Below are positions 1 through 8,958 of a stretch of 64,000 nt of DNA, piece by piece. The number at the start of each line of letters is the position of its first letter. Positions within the stretch are counted from its first letter, which is position 1. Source of the stretch: Bacillota bacterium (GTDB lineage Bacteria; Bacteroidota; Bacteroidia; Bacteroidales; Bacteroidaceae); assembly GCA_023664625.1 (NCBI GenBank), contig JAMPFD010000005.1, positions 148,988 through 212,987 on the forward strand, in the 5' to 3' direction. Under the pieces are notes generated by a model that saw only the letters and a program-made list of their open reading frames with translations, did no database searches and was not told where the DNA came from. The translations under genes and the position numbers were made by a program.

Positions 1-23
1 GTATCCCCTCCATAACCCGAAAC

Positions 24-1718
24 ATGAAATTCCGCCCACAAATACATATCACGCCCCGGCTCCTCTTTGCCCTGCTCCTCACGGTGCTGGCAATACCTAA
101 TGTCGCACTGGCATTCACGGAGAACATGTCCGTCCCGGGCAAACTGGCAAACATCCTGGTGCCCGTCCCTGCCCTATGGCTTGCGATGACTCTCTGCCGG
201 CGACCCGGGAAGACAGTATGGACACTGTTCCCCCTGATATTCTTCGCAGCATTCCAGATAGTGCTCCTCTACCTCTTCGGACGTTCCGTGATAGCCGTGG
301 ACATGTTCCTTAATCTCGTCACCACCAATCCGGGGGAGGCTCTCGAGCTTCTCGACAATCTCGTGCCGGCGGTGGCAACGGTGATCATCCTCTATGTCCC
401 CGTGCTGATTCTCGGCATCTGCTCCATAAGGCGCAAGGAAAAGCTTGAGAGGACTTTCCTGCACAGACAACGTAAGATCGCCGCAGGCTTTCTCCTGACA
501 GGACTGCTGTCACTTTCCGCGGCGTATGTCAGCGACGAGGACTACAGGATAGAGAACGACATGTATCCCGTCAACGTCTGCTACAACCTCTTCCTCGCCG
601 TGGAGAGAGCGGATGCCACCGCAAAATACAGTGAGACGTCAGCAGGATTCACCTTCAAGGCTCGTCCTACACACGCAGCCGACAGTACGGAGATTTATGT
701 CCTTGTCATCGGGGAGACGGCACGCGCCATGAACTTCGGCATCTACGGCTATGACCGCAATACGACTCCGATGCTCGCAAAGACAAATGGACTCACGGTC
801 TTCACTGACGTGCTGACACAGTCCAACACAACTCATAAGAGCGTGCCGATGCTTCTCTCCGCCGCCTCCGCGGAAGATTATGACTGCATCTACCGCGAGA
901 AAGGTATCATTACGGCATTCCGTGAGGCAGGATTCCATACTGCTTTCTTCTCCAACCAGAGACCGAACCATTCTTTCATAGACATCTTCGGCATGGAGGC
1001 TGACGAATGGCGGTTCATAAAGGCCGGCGCGGAGGCCGACAGCAACACGTCCGACGACAAGCTCGCCGGATTCCTTGCGGAGGAGACGGCAAAGGGCCAC
1101 AGGAAACTATTCGTCGTGCTCCATGCCTACGGTTCACATTTCAACTACCGTGAGCGTTATCCGCGCAGTGCAGCGGTATTCCGTCCCGACGAGGCCACTG
1201 AGGCAAAGGCATCCAACCGCCCGGAGCTGATTAACGCTTATGACAACACCATACGGCAGACGGACCGGCTCCTCGCTGACATCATAGCAATGCTCGCCAA
1301 GAGCGGCGCAGCAGCGGCAATGCTCTACACTTCCGACCATGGGGAGAACATCTTTGACGACAGCCGCGGACTGTTCCTCCATGCCTCACCCATACCGTCA
1401 TACTATGACATGCACGTCCCGTTCCTCATATGGACCTCACCGGCATACCGCCGTTCATTCCCCGAGACGGAGGAGAATCTCCACGGCAACAGCAGAAAGA
1501 GTGTGGCAAGCAATGCCGCAGTGTTTCATACAATGCTCTCCATGGCGGGCATCGCAACACCATACCGCAACGACAGTCTGTCAGTGGCAAGCGGCAGGTA
1601 CACCGAGATGACGAGACATTATCTTAATGATCATAACAAACCTGTGGCTCTTGACAAAATCGGTCTTGACAAAGAGGACATCGACATGCTCCGCCATAGC
1701 GGAATGAGGTACCCGTGA
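24..1718 (+). CDS. Phosphoethanolamine transferase (EptA/sulfatase-fold membrane enzyme)
   Basis: Inner-membrane enzyme of the alkaline-phosphatase/sulfatase fold that, by family, moves phosphoethanolamine onto lipid A or another envelope glycan. The first ~175 residues contain about five hydrophobic segments (near 10-30, 45-57, 68-90, 117-135, 155-170), followed by a soluble catalytic domain. Visible motifs are VIGETARAMN (metal ligand Glu near 231), SNTTHKSVP (likely nucleophile Thr near 269-270) and YTSDHGEN (metal-binding Asp/His near 438). The length of 564 aa fits the family. The start is preceded by the CATAACCCGAAAC-type leader seen before many genes here. A substrate (lipid A or another glycan) cannot be decided from sequence. 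Any promoter lies outside the window. Confidence 0.9.
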   Translation: MKFRPQIHITPRLLFALLLTVLAIPNVALAFTENMSVPGKLANILVPVPALWLAMTLCRRPGKTVWTLFPLIFFAAFQIVLLYLFGRSVIAVDMFLNLVTTNPGEALELLDNLVPAVATVIILYVPVLILGICSIRRKEKLERTFLHRQRKIAAGFLLTGLLSLSAAYVSDEDYRIENDMYPVNVCYNLFLAVERADATAKYSETSAGFTFKARPTHAADSTEIYVLVIGETARAMNFGIYGYDRNTTPMLAKTNGLTVFTDVLTQSNTTHKSVPMLLSAASAEDYDCIYREKGIITAFREAGFHTAFFSNQRPNHSFIDIFGMEADEWRFIKAGAEADSNTSDDKLAGFLAEETAKGHRKLFVVLHAYGSHFNYRERYPRSAAVFRPDEATEAKASNRPELINAYDNTIRQTDRLLADIIAMLAKSGAAAAMLYTSDHGENIFDDSRGLFLHASPIPSYYDMHVPFLIWTSPAYRRSFPETEENLHGNSRKSVASNAAVFHTMLSMAGIATPYRNDSLSVASGRYTEMTRHYLNDHNKPVALDKIGLDKEDIDMLRHSGMRYP

Positions 1719-1922
1719 CCGCAGAGGCGACAGGACTTGCCCATATATTTCTCTCTGGCACGGGTACGGCGGATCATACCGGCCGCTATCCGCGGCATTG
1801 CATATATTATTTGCCATAAGAAAATAATTCCCGGACTTAGTGCAGAATGAAATACGTTGACACCGCCTCGTGCACTATAGATGACATCCTGACTGACTTG
1901 AACCTAAAAGAAAAAAAACTCT

Positions 1923-2240
1923 ATGAAAAGATTTGCATTCAAGATGTTCCTCAAACCCGGCTTTGAGGAAGAATATGCCAAAAGACATGCTGCGATATGG
2001 CCTGAACTGGAAAAACAGATAAAGGCATCCGGCATCCGGAACTATTCCATCTTCTTGGACAGAGAGACCAATATCCTCTTCGGCTATCAGGAGGTGGAGG
2101 GAACTTCCAACTCGCAGGATGCAGAAGCGGCGGACGAGATAACACACAGATGGTGGGATGCCATGGCGGACATAATGGAGGTGAACCCTGACAACTCTCC
2201 CGTCACCGTCCCTGTAACGGAAGTGTTCCATCTTGATTGA
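1923..2240 (+). CDS. rhaM: L-rhamnose mutarotase
   Basis: Small cytoplasmic sugar mutarotase that interconverts the alpha and beta anomers of L-rhamnose. The 105-residue length is normal for RhaM/RhaU. The N-terminal MKRFAFKMFLKPGFEEEY, the RHAAIWPEL segment with the conserved His, and the TNILFGY and WWDAMADIM motifs near the end are typical. It stands alone: no rhamnose isomerase, kinase or transporter is next to it, so it may serve rhamnose metabolism encoded elsewhere. The 200-bp spacer before it holds no recognisable gene. Confidence 0.88.
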   Translation: MKRFAFKMFLKPGFEEEYAKRHAAIWPELEKQIKASGIRNYSIFLDRETNILFGYQEVEGTSNSQDAEAADEITHRWWDAMADIMEVNPDNSPVTVPVTEVFHLD

Positions 2241-2326
2241 GAATTTCATGGACGGCTATACGGTTGTAAGGTGTGTGCAGTTATGAGATTCCCGGATTGT
2301 ACGGATTATGTCTTACGTCCAATAGC

Positions 2327-3094
2327 CTAAAACACCCACAACGGGCCGTTTCCTTTACCGACATGAAGGGAGCGGCCTTGTTCTATTCCCTTGTCTATCA
2401 CCGCCTTTGCACCCCTTACGGCATCAGGAAGCGACAGCCCCTCTCCCAACAGTGACGCCACGGCACTTGACAGTGTGCAGCCGGTGCCATGAAGATTCCC
2501 CGTGGCAATGCGCGGTGAGGAATATTCACGGACAGTGCCGTCGGCAGCATACAGACGGTCAGTCATCATCATGCCGTCACCATGTCCGCCTTTTATGAGA
2601 AAGGCCGTCCCATACCTCTCTGCAAGCATACGCCCGGCGGCAGCATTATCCGGCGGCAGTCCTGCCAGACGCTCCGCCTCCGGAATGTTCGGTGTCACAA
2701 GAGTACAGAGCGGGAACAGTCCGTCACGGACAATCTCCATACACTCGTCGCTCATCAGCGGCGTGCCGCTTGTAGAAACCATCACCGGGTCACAGACCAA
2801 AGGCACTCTCAGCTGCCGCATGACATCGATGATGACCCGCGCCGCCCCCGTGCCGGGAATCATTCCCGTCTTCACCGCCGCGACATTCATGTCCTCAAGC
2901 ACCGCCTCCAGCTGTGCCCGCAGCATCTCCTCAGGAACAGGCATGATCCTCTTCACCCCCATGGTGTTCTGTGCCGTCACGGCCGTAATGACCGTCACGG
3001 CATAATGCCCCAAAGAAGTGACGGTCTTCAAGTCCTGCTGTATTCCCGCACCGGCACACGTGTCACTGCCGGCAATGGTGAGTATCGTCTTCAT
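2327..3094 (-). CDS. thiD: Hydroxymethylpyrimidine/phosphomethylpyrimidine kinase
   Basis: ThiD phosphorylates HMP and HMP-P to HMP-PP, the pyrimidine half of thiamine. The ribokinase-like fold is shown by MKTILTIAGSDTCAGAGIQQDLKT at the start, CDPVMVSTSG in the middle, and HGTGCTLSSAVAS near the C-terminus (the anion hole and catalytic Asp region is replaced by the usual GTGC signature). The ATG at 3094 is chosen over an upstream in-frame ATG because it begins the conserved MKTILTIAGSD and has AGGAAGAG before it. The gene is separate from the main thi operon at 16-22 kb and no TPP riboswitch is seen before it. It has its own Bacteroidota promoter. Confidence 0.93.
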   Translation of the reverse strand: MKTILTIAGSDTCAGAGIQQDLKTVTSLGHYAVTVITAVTAQNTMGVKRIMPVPEEMLRAQLEAVLEDMNVAAVKTGMIPGTGAARVIIDVMRQLRVPLVCDPVMVSTSGTPLMSDECMEIVRDGLFPLCTLVTPNIPEAERLAGLPPDNAAAGRMLAERYGTAFLIKGGHGDGMMMTDRLYAADGTVREYSSPRIATGNLHGTGCTLSSAVASLLGEGLSLPDAVRGAKAVIDKGIEQGRSLHVGKGNGPLWVF

Positions 3095-3145
3095 TGCTCT
3101 TCCTTTTTTTGTTTTCAAGATAGTTCCTCCTCCGTCCCTCCGCTG

Positions 3146-3176
3146 CAAAGTTACTCATAATCAGCGAAACCGCAAA
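3146..3176 (-). promoter_or_regulatory. Bacteroidota sigma-ABfr promoter for thiD
   Basis: On the minus strand, TTTG (3173-3176), 19 bp, TAACTTTG (3146-3153). This matches the TTTG-N19-21-TAnnTTTG consensus and lies about 50 bp before the thiD start. Confidence 0.75.
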
Positions 3177-3370
3177 GTCATTGCAGGATTAAGTTTGCCT
3201 GATGAATCAGTTTGCACAAAGTTCCCGCATAACATTGGAATTATTCTGCTCCTATAGCACAGAGGCATATATATTTTTTTTCATACCCGGTATCCATGGT
3301 ACTGTCTGCACTGCTGTTTCAGACTTAGGAATAAACCGAGACCGGGAACAAGTAACGACTCCCGGGAATT

Positions 3371-3515
3371 AGTTCATACAAAAAGGAACGCAATTGCTTT
3401 TCAGTTGATTAGCGCATGTAACCGAAGGAATAATACAGACATTATGACCGAAGGACAACTTTGCCGTCAAACCATACAGGCACAGCAAAATTTGTTTCGG
3501 TTCCACCGTGGCCGT
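3371..3515 (+). repeat. Degenerate MITE-like element remnant
   Basis: Diverged relative of the element at 23219-23530: it keeps the TAGTTCATAC, CCGAAGGA, GACAACTTT, CCGTCAAACCATACAGGCA and TTTCGGTTCCACCGTGG blocks in the same order. It leads directly into the tandem repeat at 3516. No transposase gene is nearby. Confidence 0.55.
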
Positions 3516-3649
3516 AAAGAAACTGTTAAGCGAACGGAGACCAAGCTTGCTTGAAGTCTCCCGAGCGGGAGTTTTCTTATATAAAGAAACGGTTAAGCGA
3601 GCGGAGACCAGACTTGCTTGAAGTCTCCCGAGCGGGAGTTTTCTTATGG
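3516..3649 (+). repeat. Two tandem units of a ~66-bp repeat
   Basis: Two units, each running AAAGAAAC-GTTAAGCGA to GAGCGGGAGTTTTCTTAT. Each contains an internal hairpin, GGAGAC...GTCTCC. A second tandem pair of the same family lies at 24324-24454. The stretch from 3300 to 3900 shows no convincing gene. Confidence 0.75.
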
Positions 3650-3921
3650 CACAGCATAGGCCTTGACATGTCCCCTATGTTGTCACCTCCGTTCATGGGA
3701 ATCGACAGCAAAGTCGGGAGGCATCCCCGTCAGAGTAATCAGCGACGGACTCGGCCACGACAGTGAGCTTACGACGCTGATTTACCTCTCCACCACTGCC
3801 ACAGACAGGGCAAATGCAACAATAATGAGACTGTTACGGTAGCAGAATATCCGAAAAAATACGTACTCCCCTCCACAAAAAAAACATAGGCGGACAAGGA
3901 CATACACCTTGCCGCACATAC

Positions 3922-4044
3922 AGAAAAAAAACAGGTTCTCCCGTTCATTTCCTCTTGAAAGATGAATGAGAGAACCTGTTTCTCTTTATCAAGCCGGTGA
4001 AATCCTTTTTTCCAACGCAAAACTCTTCGGAAGAGTTACTTAGC
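3922..4044 (-). ncRNA. Candidate small RNA with intrinsic terminator
   Basis: On the minus strand, a promoter-like TATCTTTG box (4051-4058) is followed after ~7 nt by a ~120-nt stretch with no good reading frame. It begins with a near-perfect hairpin (AACTCTTCCGAAGAGTT, 4021-4037) and ends in a strong intrinsic terminator: AACAGGTTCTC pairs with GAGAACCTGTT and is followed by eight T. The 5' hairpin sequence recurs, in the other orientation, at 4190-4211 in the leader of the sigma-factor operon. An RNA gene is inferred from promoter plus terminator; transcription is not shown. Confidence 0.5.
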
Positions 4045-4050
4045 CGCCTG

Positions 4051-4082
4051 CAAAGATATAAATTATATTTGAAAAACAAGCA
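4051..4082 (-). promoter_or_regulatory. Promoter for the candidate small RNA
   Basis: Minus-strand TATCTTTG (4051-4058) fits the TAnnTTTG -7 consensus. A weaker CTTG (4077-4080) lies 18 bp upstream in the place of the -33 TTTG. Confidence 0.45.
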
Positions 4083-4189
4083 ATTATCTTCCTCTTTTTT
4101 ACCCCCCCCGAAAATATTTTGAACATTTGTCAGGCAAAACAGAGATATACGGCCTACAAACAACTGTATATGTGCCGTTTACACATATT

Positions 4190-4211
4190 CAGTAACTCTT
4201 CCGAAGAGATA
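4190..4211. promoter_or_regulatory. Palindromic site in the sigma-operon leader
   Basis: AGTAACTCTTCCGAAGAG, a palindrome about 30 bp before the sigma-factor gene. An 18-bp match in inverted orientation lies at 4021-4040 in the small-RNA candidate. It could be an operator shared by the two divergent units, or an RNA stem. Confidence 0.45.
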
Positions 4212-4239
4212 CATAATAAAAAACATCATAACACCGCAT

Positions 4240-4830
4240 ATGACAATGGAAACAGCCAACCTCTCAGACCGGCAAATCGTTCAGGCGATTTTGGACAGGG
4301 ACACCGTCGTCACGAAGGAGTTCCTATATAGGAAATGCTATCCCTTGTTCAAGTCCGTCTACAATAAGTATTACACCGACTGCGAAAACTGCTTCGAACT
4401 TATTGATGAAATATACGTCTATATTATGATTCCCCAGAAAAATACAGGCATCTCGAAGCTCGCGGCATTCGGATTCAGGTGTACGCTGACCATGTGGCTG
4501 AGGATTGTCGTGGAAAACTATTGTCGTCAGCTCTATGCCCGCCGCATGGAAACCGACAGTGATTCTGACGCAGGCAGTGATAGAAATATGCCTGATGACG
4601 AATCTTTAACGGGAAACACCCGGAACATTGACATGGAAGACGTGCATAAAATACTGAACATGATGCCCAATCAACGCTACCGCCGGTTGATTGAGTACCG
4701 CTATGTCAACGAAAAGACCAACAAGGAGACTGCCATGCTGCTCGGCATGACCATGGCAAACTACTACAACAAACACAAACTCGCCAAGGCGCAGTATTGT
4801 GAAGCACTAAGGAAGGAGGGGTTGATATGA
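4240..4830 (+). CDS. RNA polymerase sigma-70-like factor (divergent ECF type)
   Basis: 196-residue protein with the layout of a small sigma factor. An N-terminal helical half (DRQIVQAILDRDTVVTKEFLYRKCYPLF, then ELIDEIYVYIM) resembles region 2. A negatively charged linker (DSDSDAGSDRNMPDDES) follows. The C-terminal half, around 140-190, resembles region 4: MMPNQRYRRLIEYRYV...NKETAMLLGMTMANYYNKHKLAKAQ, a helix-turn-helix ending. It opens the cassette and overlaps the next gene by ATGA, implying translational coupling. Its role is probably to direct RNA polymerase to this or related loci. The region 2 match is weak, so it might be another DNA-binding protein with a sigma-4-type HTH. Confidence 0.65.
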   Translation: MTMETANLSDRQIVQAILDRDTVVTKEFLYRKCYPLFKSVYNKYYTDCENCFELIDEIYVYIMIPQKNTGISKLAAFGFRCTLTMWLRIVVENYCRQLYARRMETDSDSDAGSDRNMPDDESLTGNTRNIDMEDVHKILNMMPNQRYRRLIEYRYVNEKTNKETAMLLGMTMANYYNKHKLAKAQYCEALRKEGLI

Positions 4831-6194
4831 AAAGCATAGAAGAACTTTTTTCTCGTTTTGGTGACCTTCAAGAGCTTCCTGTATCTGAAGAAATGTTGGG
4901 AGCTTACGCTGAAGGCAATTTGAGCGAGGGTGAAGTCTCAGAGATTATACCGGTTTTAAATCAAGATGGCATATTGTCTATCATAATGACTTCTATCAAA
5001 GATGCTCAATACGCTGAAAATAAATTTGATTTTTTTTCAACATATCAGATAGATTTTCCGGATGATGACTTTTTTACTAATACATACGAAACAGAAGGAA
5101 CAGAAACTATGAGCAGAACATCTTACAACATCTACGGCGAAGCTGGAGAAAATATTAAAGATCCGGTATATATTCTGCAACCGGACGACCATTCTTGTGC
5201 TCTCAGAAGCCAACAGATAGTGTTACGCGATTTTGGCATTGACATACCATTTGACAAATTAGAAGAACTGGCGTTATCCAGTGGTGTGTACACTGACCAA
5301 GGTACATATACATATGATATTGGCAAAGTTCTCCAAATAGCTGGTGTTGATATGCATCAGGTACAAGGCACATCTTTTTTGGACCTGACAAACGAACTCG
5401 CACAAGGGCATCGCATTATCGTTAGTGTTGATGCGAATGAACTTTGGTATACAGATCCTGCCAGCAAGTTAAAGAACTGGTTTAATGACGCAATTGGCAA
5501 TCAAGGAGGTAATCATGCGCTTATCGTTGCAGGAGTTGAAGTCAACCCTCAGAATCACAACGATGTAAAAGTTGTTTTAACCGACCCCGGTGCCGGTCAT
5601 TTACGTGTTGAATACCCATTGGAACAGTTCATGGATGCATGGAAGGACTCTAATTGTTTCATGGCTGCGACGGATAATCCTGCACCATATCAATATGATG
5701 CAAATACTGGTATGGAAGTTCCATCTAACTTTATGGTTCAGCAATATGTCAACAACTTTGTTGCATCCAATGGCTACCAATTGAGCCCAGATATGATAAA
5801 TATTCCACAAGATTACCAGCCAGCCTTTACAGGACATTTGGATATGGTGGGTGATATGGATTATCAAAGCTTTGAAGACTCTTATAGCGAGATGTCAGAA
5901 AATCGTATTCCCTCATCATTATCTATTAAAGAGCAAATAGAGGAATTAGCAAAATCTTATCATAGTGAAGTCCGTGAGACCACAGGCTCTGTTGGAACTG
6001 ATAAAACAGAGAAAGAAGAAACGCAAGATGATGAAGTGGATGACGACAACGAAAAAACTACAGATGATGCTGACGAGGAGGAATCTGACGACAACGATGA
6101 CAACGATGACGAAGATTCAGATGATGACGAAGATTCTGGCGAGTCAGAGGAGAAGTCCCCAGGCCCAGAGGATGACAATGATATTGATGAATAA
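4827..6194 (+). CDS. C39-like papain-fold peptidase with acidic C-terminal tail
   Basis: 455 aa. Residues ~110-290 look like a papain-fold C39-like domain: ILQPDDHSCALRSQQ carries the likely catalytic Cys, GGNHALIVAGVE the His, and VLTDPGAG the Asp. In this superfamily such domains cut peptides, often after double glycine. The first ~100 residues contain SEEMLGAYAEGNLSEGE, which resembles the start of anti-sigma factors, fitting its place directly after a sigma-factor gene. The last ~60 residues are almost all Asp, Glu and Ser, a low-complexity tail. No signal peptide or membrane segment is seen, so it should act in the cytoplasm. Its target may be the sigma factor or a cassette partner; this is inference. 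Confidence 0.7.
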   Translation: MKSIEELFSRFGDLQELPVSEEMLGAYAEGNLSEGEVSEIIPVLNQDGILSIIMTSIKDAQYAENKFDFFSTYQIDFPDDDFFTNTYETEGTETMSRTSYNIYGEAGENIKDPVYILQPDDHSCALRSQQIVLRDFGIDIPFDKLEELALSSGVYTDQGTYTYDIGKVLQIAGVDMHQVQGTSFLDLTNELAQGHRIIVSVDANELWYTDPASKLKNWFNDAIGNQGGNHALIVAGVEVNPQNHNDVKVVLTDPGAGHLRVEYPLEQFMDAWKDSNCFMAATDNPAPYQYDANTGMEVPSNFMVQQYVNNFVASNGYQLSPDMINIPQDYQPAFTGHLDMVGDMDYQSFEDSYSEMSENRIPSSLSIKEQIEELAKSYHSEVRETTGSVGTDKTEKEETQDDEVDDDNEKTTDDADEEESDDNDDNDDEDSDDDEDSGESEEKSPGPEDDNDIDE

Positions 6195-6212
6195 AATACA
6201 AAAATATTGCGT

Positions 6213-7589
6213 ATGTCAACAGCAGGATTTTTCTTAGGCGGTATGCTCAGCAGAATTGCCGGACCTATCGCACAAGACTGGTTTAGATATAAAACCAAAC
6301 TTGGTAGGGATATTGCATCAAGAGAAGAGGAAGCAAAAAAAAGGATGAGTCAAAATGAACTTGAAAACAAGTTAAAGCTTAGTGCTCAGGATCATAAGGA
6401 AAAGTTGGCGGAATTAGACAAACAATACTTAGACAATAGGAAGCGAGCAGAAGAACAGATGTATATTGCTCGAGAGGAATGGCAGCAGAAATTATTCTGG
6501 GAAAAATGCTTTCCACTACGCAATCCTTATGAATTGCCATTGGGCTACGAGCCAGTATTTGACGAATCAAAGCATCGCGTTGAGGGGCGTTGTCGGTTGT
6601 CTACTGTCACCTTGCCAAACCAGCGACAAATAGTTCCATTACGTATTATAACTGCTCTTAAAGATAATACGCATTCATCAGCTATAAGCATCAATGGTGA
6701 TTTGTCGATGTTTCTTGTTAACAATTTTGCAGCGAATGGTATTCACGCTGTGGTATCAGATATTGGCTCATGGAGAGAGGATGCTCCAATTAATGATGCG
6801 TCTATCAATTATCTTTTTAAGGGAGCAAAAGGGCAACCTACTATGGTAATAATGCCGACCTTTACTAATAATGGCTCTACTGTACGCTTGAAAGTGTGGT
6901 CGTGGGGATTAGGTGAAGAACTAAGCTACCCAATTGGATTTGATTTTGGTTGGTATAATATAGATGCTGTCAAGCGGCATGTACTATATTCCGAGATTAA
7001 AAAATTCAAACGTATTCTTGAACGGACAGAGCTATCCCTACCTCCTGAATATAAGAAGTTAAACATCAATATTAAGAAGTTATCTATGTTGGAGAAATTC
7101 GAGTCTTCCATTTCAAAAGAGGACTTTGACAATCTCCTTTTACTAATGGATGTACCAGATGAGATTAGAAACAAAGTTGAACAAAAATCAAATGAGATAA
7201 TCTCCTCTATTTTTTCCTGCTTGGCAGGTATGCAGGCTGATAGTTACCATCTTTCACTGTATGGCACAATCCCGTTATTGCCATATAAATTGCATGAGAT
7301 GAAAGGTATAGAACTTATGCTGCCATTTATCAGAGATTTTTATCTGTCTTTGGTTAATGGAAAAACCATAGAGGGCGTTATTACGCATAGTCAAGCCGCC
7401 TCAATTGAGTTGCAATTAGCCAAAGAAATGAAGCTTCTTAACTGTAATCCAGAAATGTATGAGGACTTACTTTCTAATGTAAGACTCCTAAACGGTTCTG
7501 TTGAAGGAGCTGACCATCTAACAATTGTAGAAGAATTGAGAGCATTAAAGTTAAACAATAACAAATTATTAAGTCATGACAAACATTGA
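6213..7589 (+). CDS. Uncharacterised protein with N-terminal coiled coil, GTPase-cassette partner
   Basis: 458 aa from ATG 6213 (an earlier TTG is possible but less likely). A glycine-rich, mildly hydrophobic N-terminus (STAGFFLGGMLSRIAGPIAQ) is followed by a highly charged coiled coil at about 30-100 (REEEAKKRMSQNELENKLKL and on). A globular middle and C-terminal part has no motif I recognise. The hydrophobic start could be membrane-associating. It overlaps the following GTPase gene by 14 bp and so belongs to the same transcript. The composition is AT-rich like the rest of the cassette. The family is unknown to me; a scaffold or membrane adaptor for the two dynamin-like proteins is a guess from context. 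Confidence 0.6.
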   Translation: MSTAGFFLGGMLSRIAGPIAQDWFRYKTKLGRDIASREEEAKKRMSQNELENKLKLSAQDHKEKLAELDKQYLDNRKRAEEQMYIAREEWQQKLFWEKCFPLRNPYELPLGYEPVFDESKHRVEGRCRLSTVTLPNQRQIVPLRIITALKDNTHSSAISINGDLSMFLVNNFAANGIHAVVSDIGSWREDAPINDASINYLFKGAKGQPTMVIMPTFTNNGSTVRLKVWSWGLGEELSYPIGFDFGWYNIDAVKRHVLYSEIKKFKRILERTELSLPPEYKKLNINIKKLSMLEKFESSISKEDFDNLLLLMDVPDEIRNKVEQKSNEIISSIFSCLAGMQADSYHLSLYGTIPLLPYKLHEMKGIELMLPFIRDFYLSLVNGKTIEGVITHSQAASIELQLAKEMKLLNCNPEMYEDLLSNVRLLNGSVEGADHLTIVEELRALKLNNNKLLSHDKH

Positions 7590-8946
7590 AAAATTAAACT
7601 TTTACGAACAGCTTGCAGAGCTTCTTAAAGGGAATGTTAAACCTAAAAGTGAAGAAGTTATTAATGGCGAAGAGTTCTGTGACTTTTTGAGAAGAGCGAT
7701 TACTGCATATTTTGAAGAAACACATAAGCTTGATGTTTTTTCTGATGAATTCAATCTTAGGGAGTTCTTAGCAGAATATGTAGACTTCCCTATAGAGCGT
7801 ATGAAAGAACAAATGGAAAAAACATGGCTTTGTGACAAGTTAACAATAGGACTTATGGGGCATTTTTCCACAGGAAAGACAACCGCCCTCAATCTCCTTT
7901 TTGGTGAATCTTTCCAAACAAATAGCCATGAGAATACGGCTCTTGCCACCTATCTTACCAAGGGAACAAGAACAAATATTGTAACAATAGTGGATAGGGC
8001 TGGTCAATCTCAAGATTTAACCGTGCAACAATGTAAGCTTTTAGATTATGCGAATGGTGTAGAAGATTTCCCCTTTGCAAGAATCTTTAGCTACATGGTC
8101 AAAGAAAACAATAGCAAGGCACTTCAAGACCTTACTATTATTGATACTCCTGGATTATTTTCCACGTCATCAGGACACTCTGCTCCCACTCTTAATGCTG
8201 TTTCTAGTTGTGATGCTATTTTCTGGTTTATCAATATTACAGACAGCGCAAGCAAAGAAGACATTAAGAGTATCAAAGACTATGTTGGGGGATTACCATT
8301 ATATCTTGTATTCTCCTATGTAGATGCAAGAGGTACAACGCCACAAGAGGTAGAGTCATCAATATCAGAAATTCTCAGTAAAATCAAGAATAGCGAAATC
8401 AATTACAAAGGATGTCTGAAACTTGGTAAAAGAGAAGCAACTCAACAACAATTCAAATCAGAAGCTCATAAGCTCTTGAAAAAAATGTCTAATGAGTACC
8501 ATGCCTACGCTCCTGGAGCACATATAATTTACGCTATCAACTTCTTGGAAGGCTTCCTTACTGAATGCAAATCGCAATTTGCAGAGAGTTTAACAGAATT
8601 AGACAATGAAAAAGACAACCTCTTAGCAGATTATACATCTTCATGTCGGACATTTGTAACGGAACACGGCAATAGTATCTCGCGCTTTAATAACATGATT
8701 GACACATTCGACAATCGTTGTAATGGTGCGGCACTCTGCATGGGAGCACACAACGCGCTCCGCAATAACATTAATAGTATTTCAGAGTCGCTAAGCGAGA
8801 TGGGACGTGCATACAATAATATAAATGAATCTAAACTTGTAGATTTCGGAAGCAATGTAGCTAAAATGAATATGCTGCAATACAAGTTGGATCGATTATC
8901 GGAAATTCTTTCTAAACTTACAGAACTTAAAGAGTCACTCGCATAA
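7576..8946 (+). CDS. Dynamin-family GTPase, first of a pair
   Basis: 456 aa. The P-loop GHFSTGKTTALNLLFG (G1) lies near residues 95-110, switch motif NTALATYL follows (G2 region), and IDTPGLF (G3) is near 188. The G4 position reads FSYVD instead of NKxD, so base specificity may be altered. After the GTPase domain come long helical segments (about 300-456) as in dynamin-like proteins. Dynamin-family proteins in bacteria often occur as adjacent pairs that assemble on membranes (e.g. LeoA-type or paired Bdlps); the next gene is a second, quite different one. Gene overlap with both sides supports one operon. Confidence 0.8.
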   Translation: MTNIEKLNFYEQLAELLKGNVKPKSEEVINGEEFCDFLRRAITAYFEETHKLDVFSDEFNLREFLAEYVDFPIERMKEQMEKTWLCDKLTIGLMGHFSTGKTTALNLLFGESFQTNSHENTALATYLTKGTRTNIVTIVDRAGQSQDLTVQQCKLLDYANGVEDFPFARIFSYMVKENNSKALQDLTIIDTPGLFSTSSGHSAPTLNAVSSCDAIFWFINITDSASKEDIKSIKDYVGGLPLYLVFSYVDARGTTPQEVESSISEILSKIKNSEINYKGCLKLGKREATQQQFKSEAHKLLKKMSNEYHAYAPGAHIIYAINFLEGFLTECKSQFAESLTELDNEKDNLLADYTSSCRTFVTEHGNSISRFNNMIDTFDNRCNGAALCMGAHNALRNNINSISESLSEMGRAYNNINESKLVDFGSNVAKMNMLQYKLDRLSEILSKLTELKESLA

Positions 8947-8958
8947 TAATAAAAATAT

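Noticed and set aside
3551-3766. 71-codon plus-strand frame over the repeat
   Set aside because: Runs through the tandem repeat, no promoter, no similarity recognised.
5960-6298. Ser-rich 112-codon minus-strand frame
   Set aside because: It is the complement of the Asp/Glu-rich tail of the C39-like gene; the composition follows from GAT/GAC codons.
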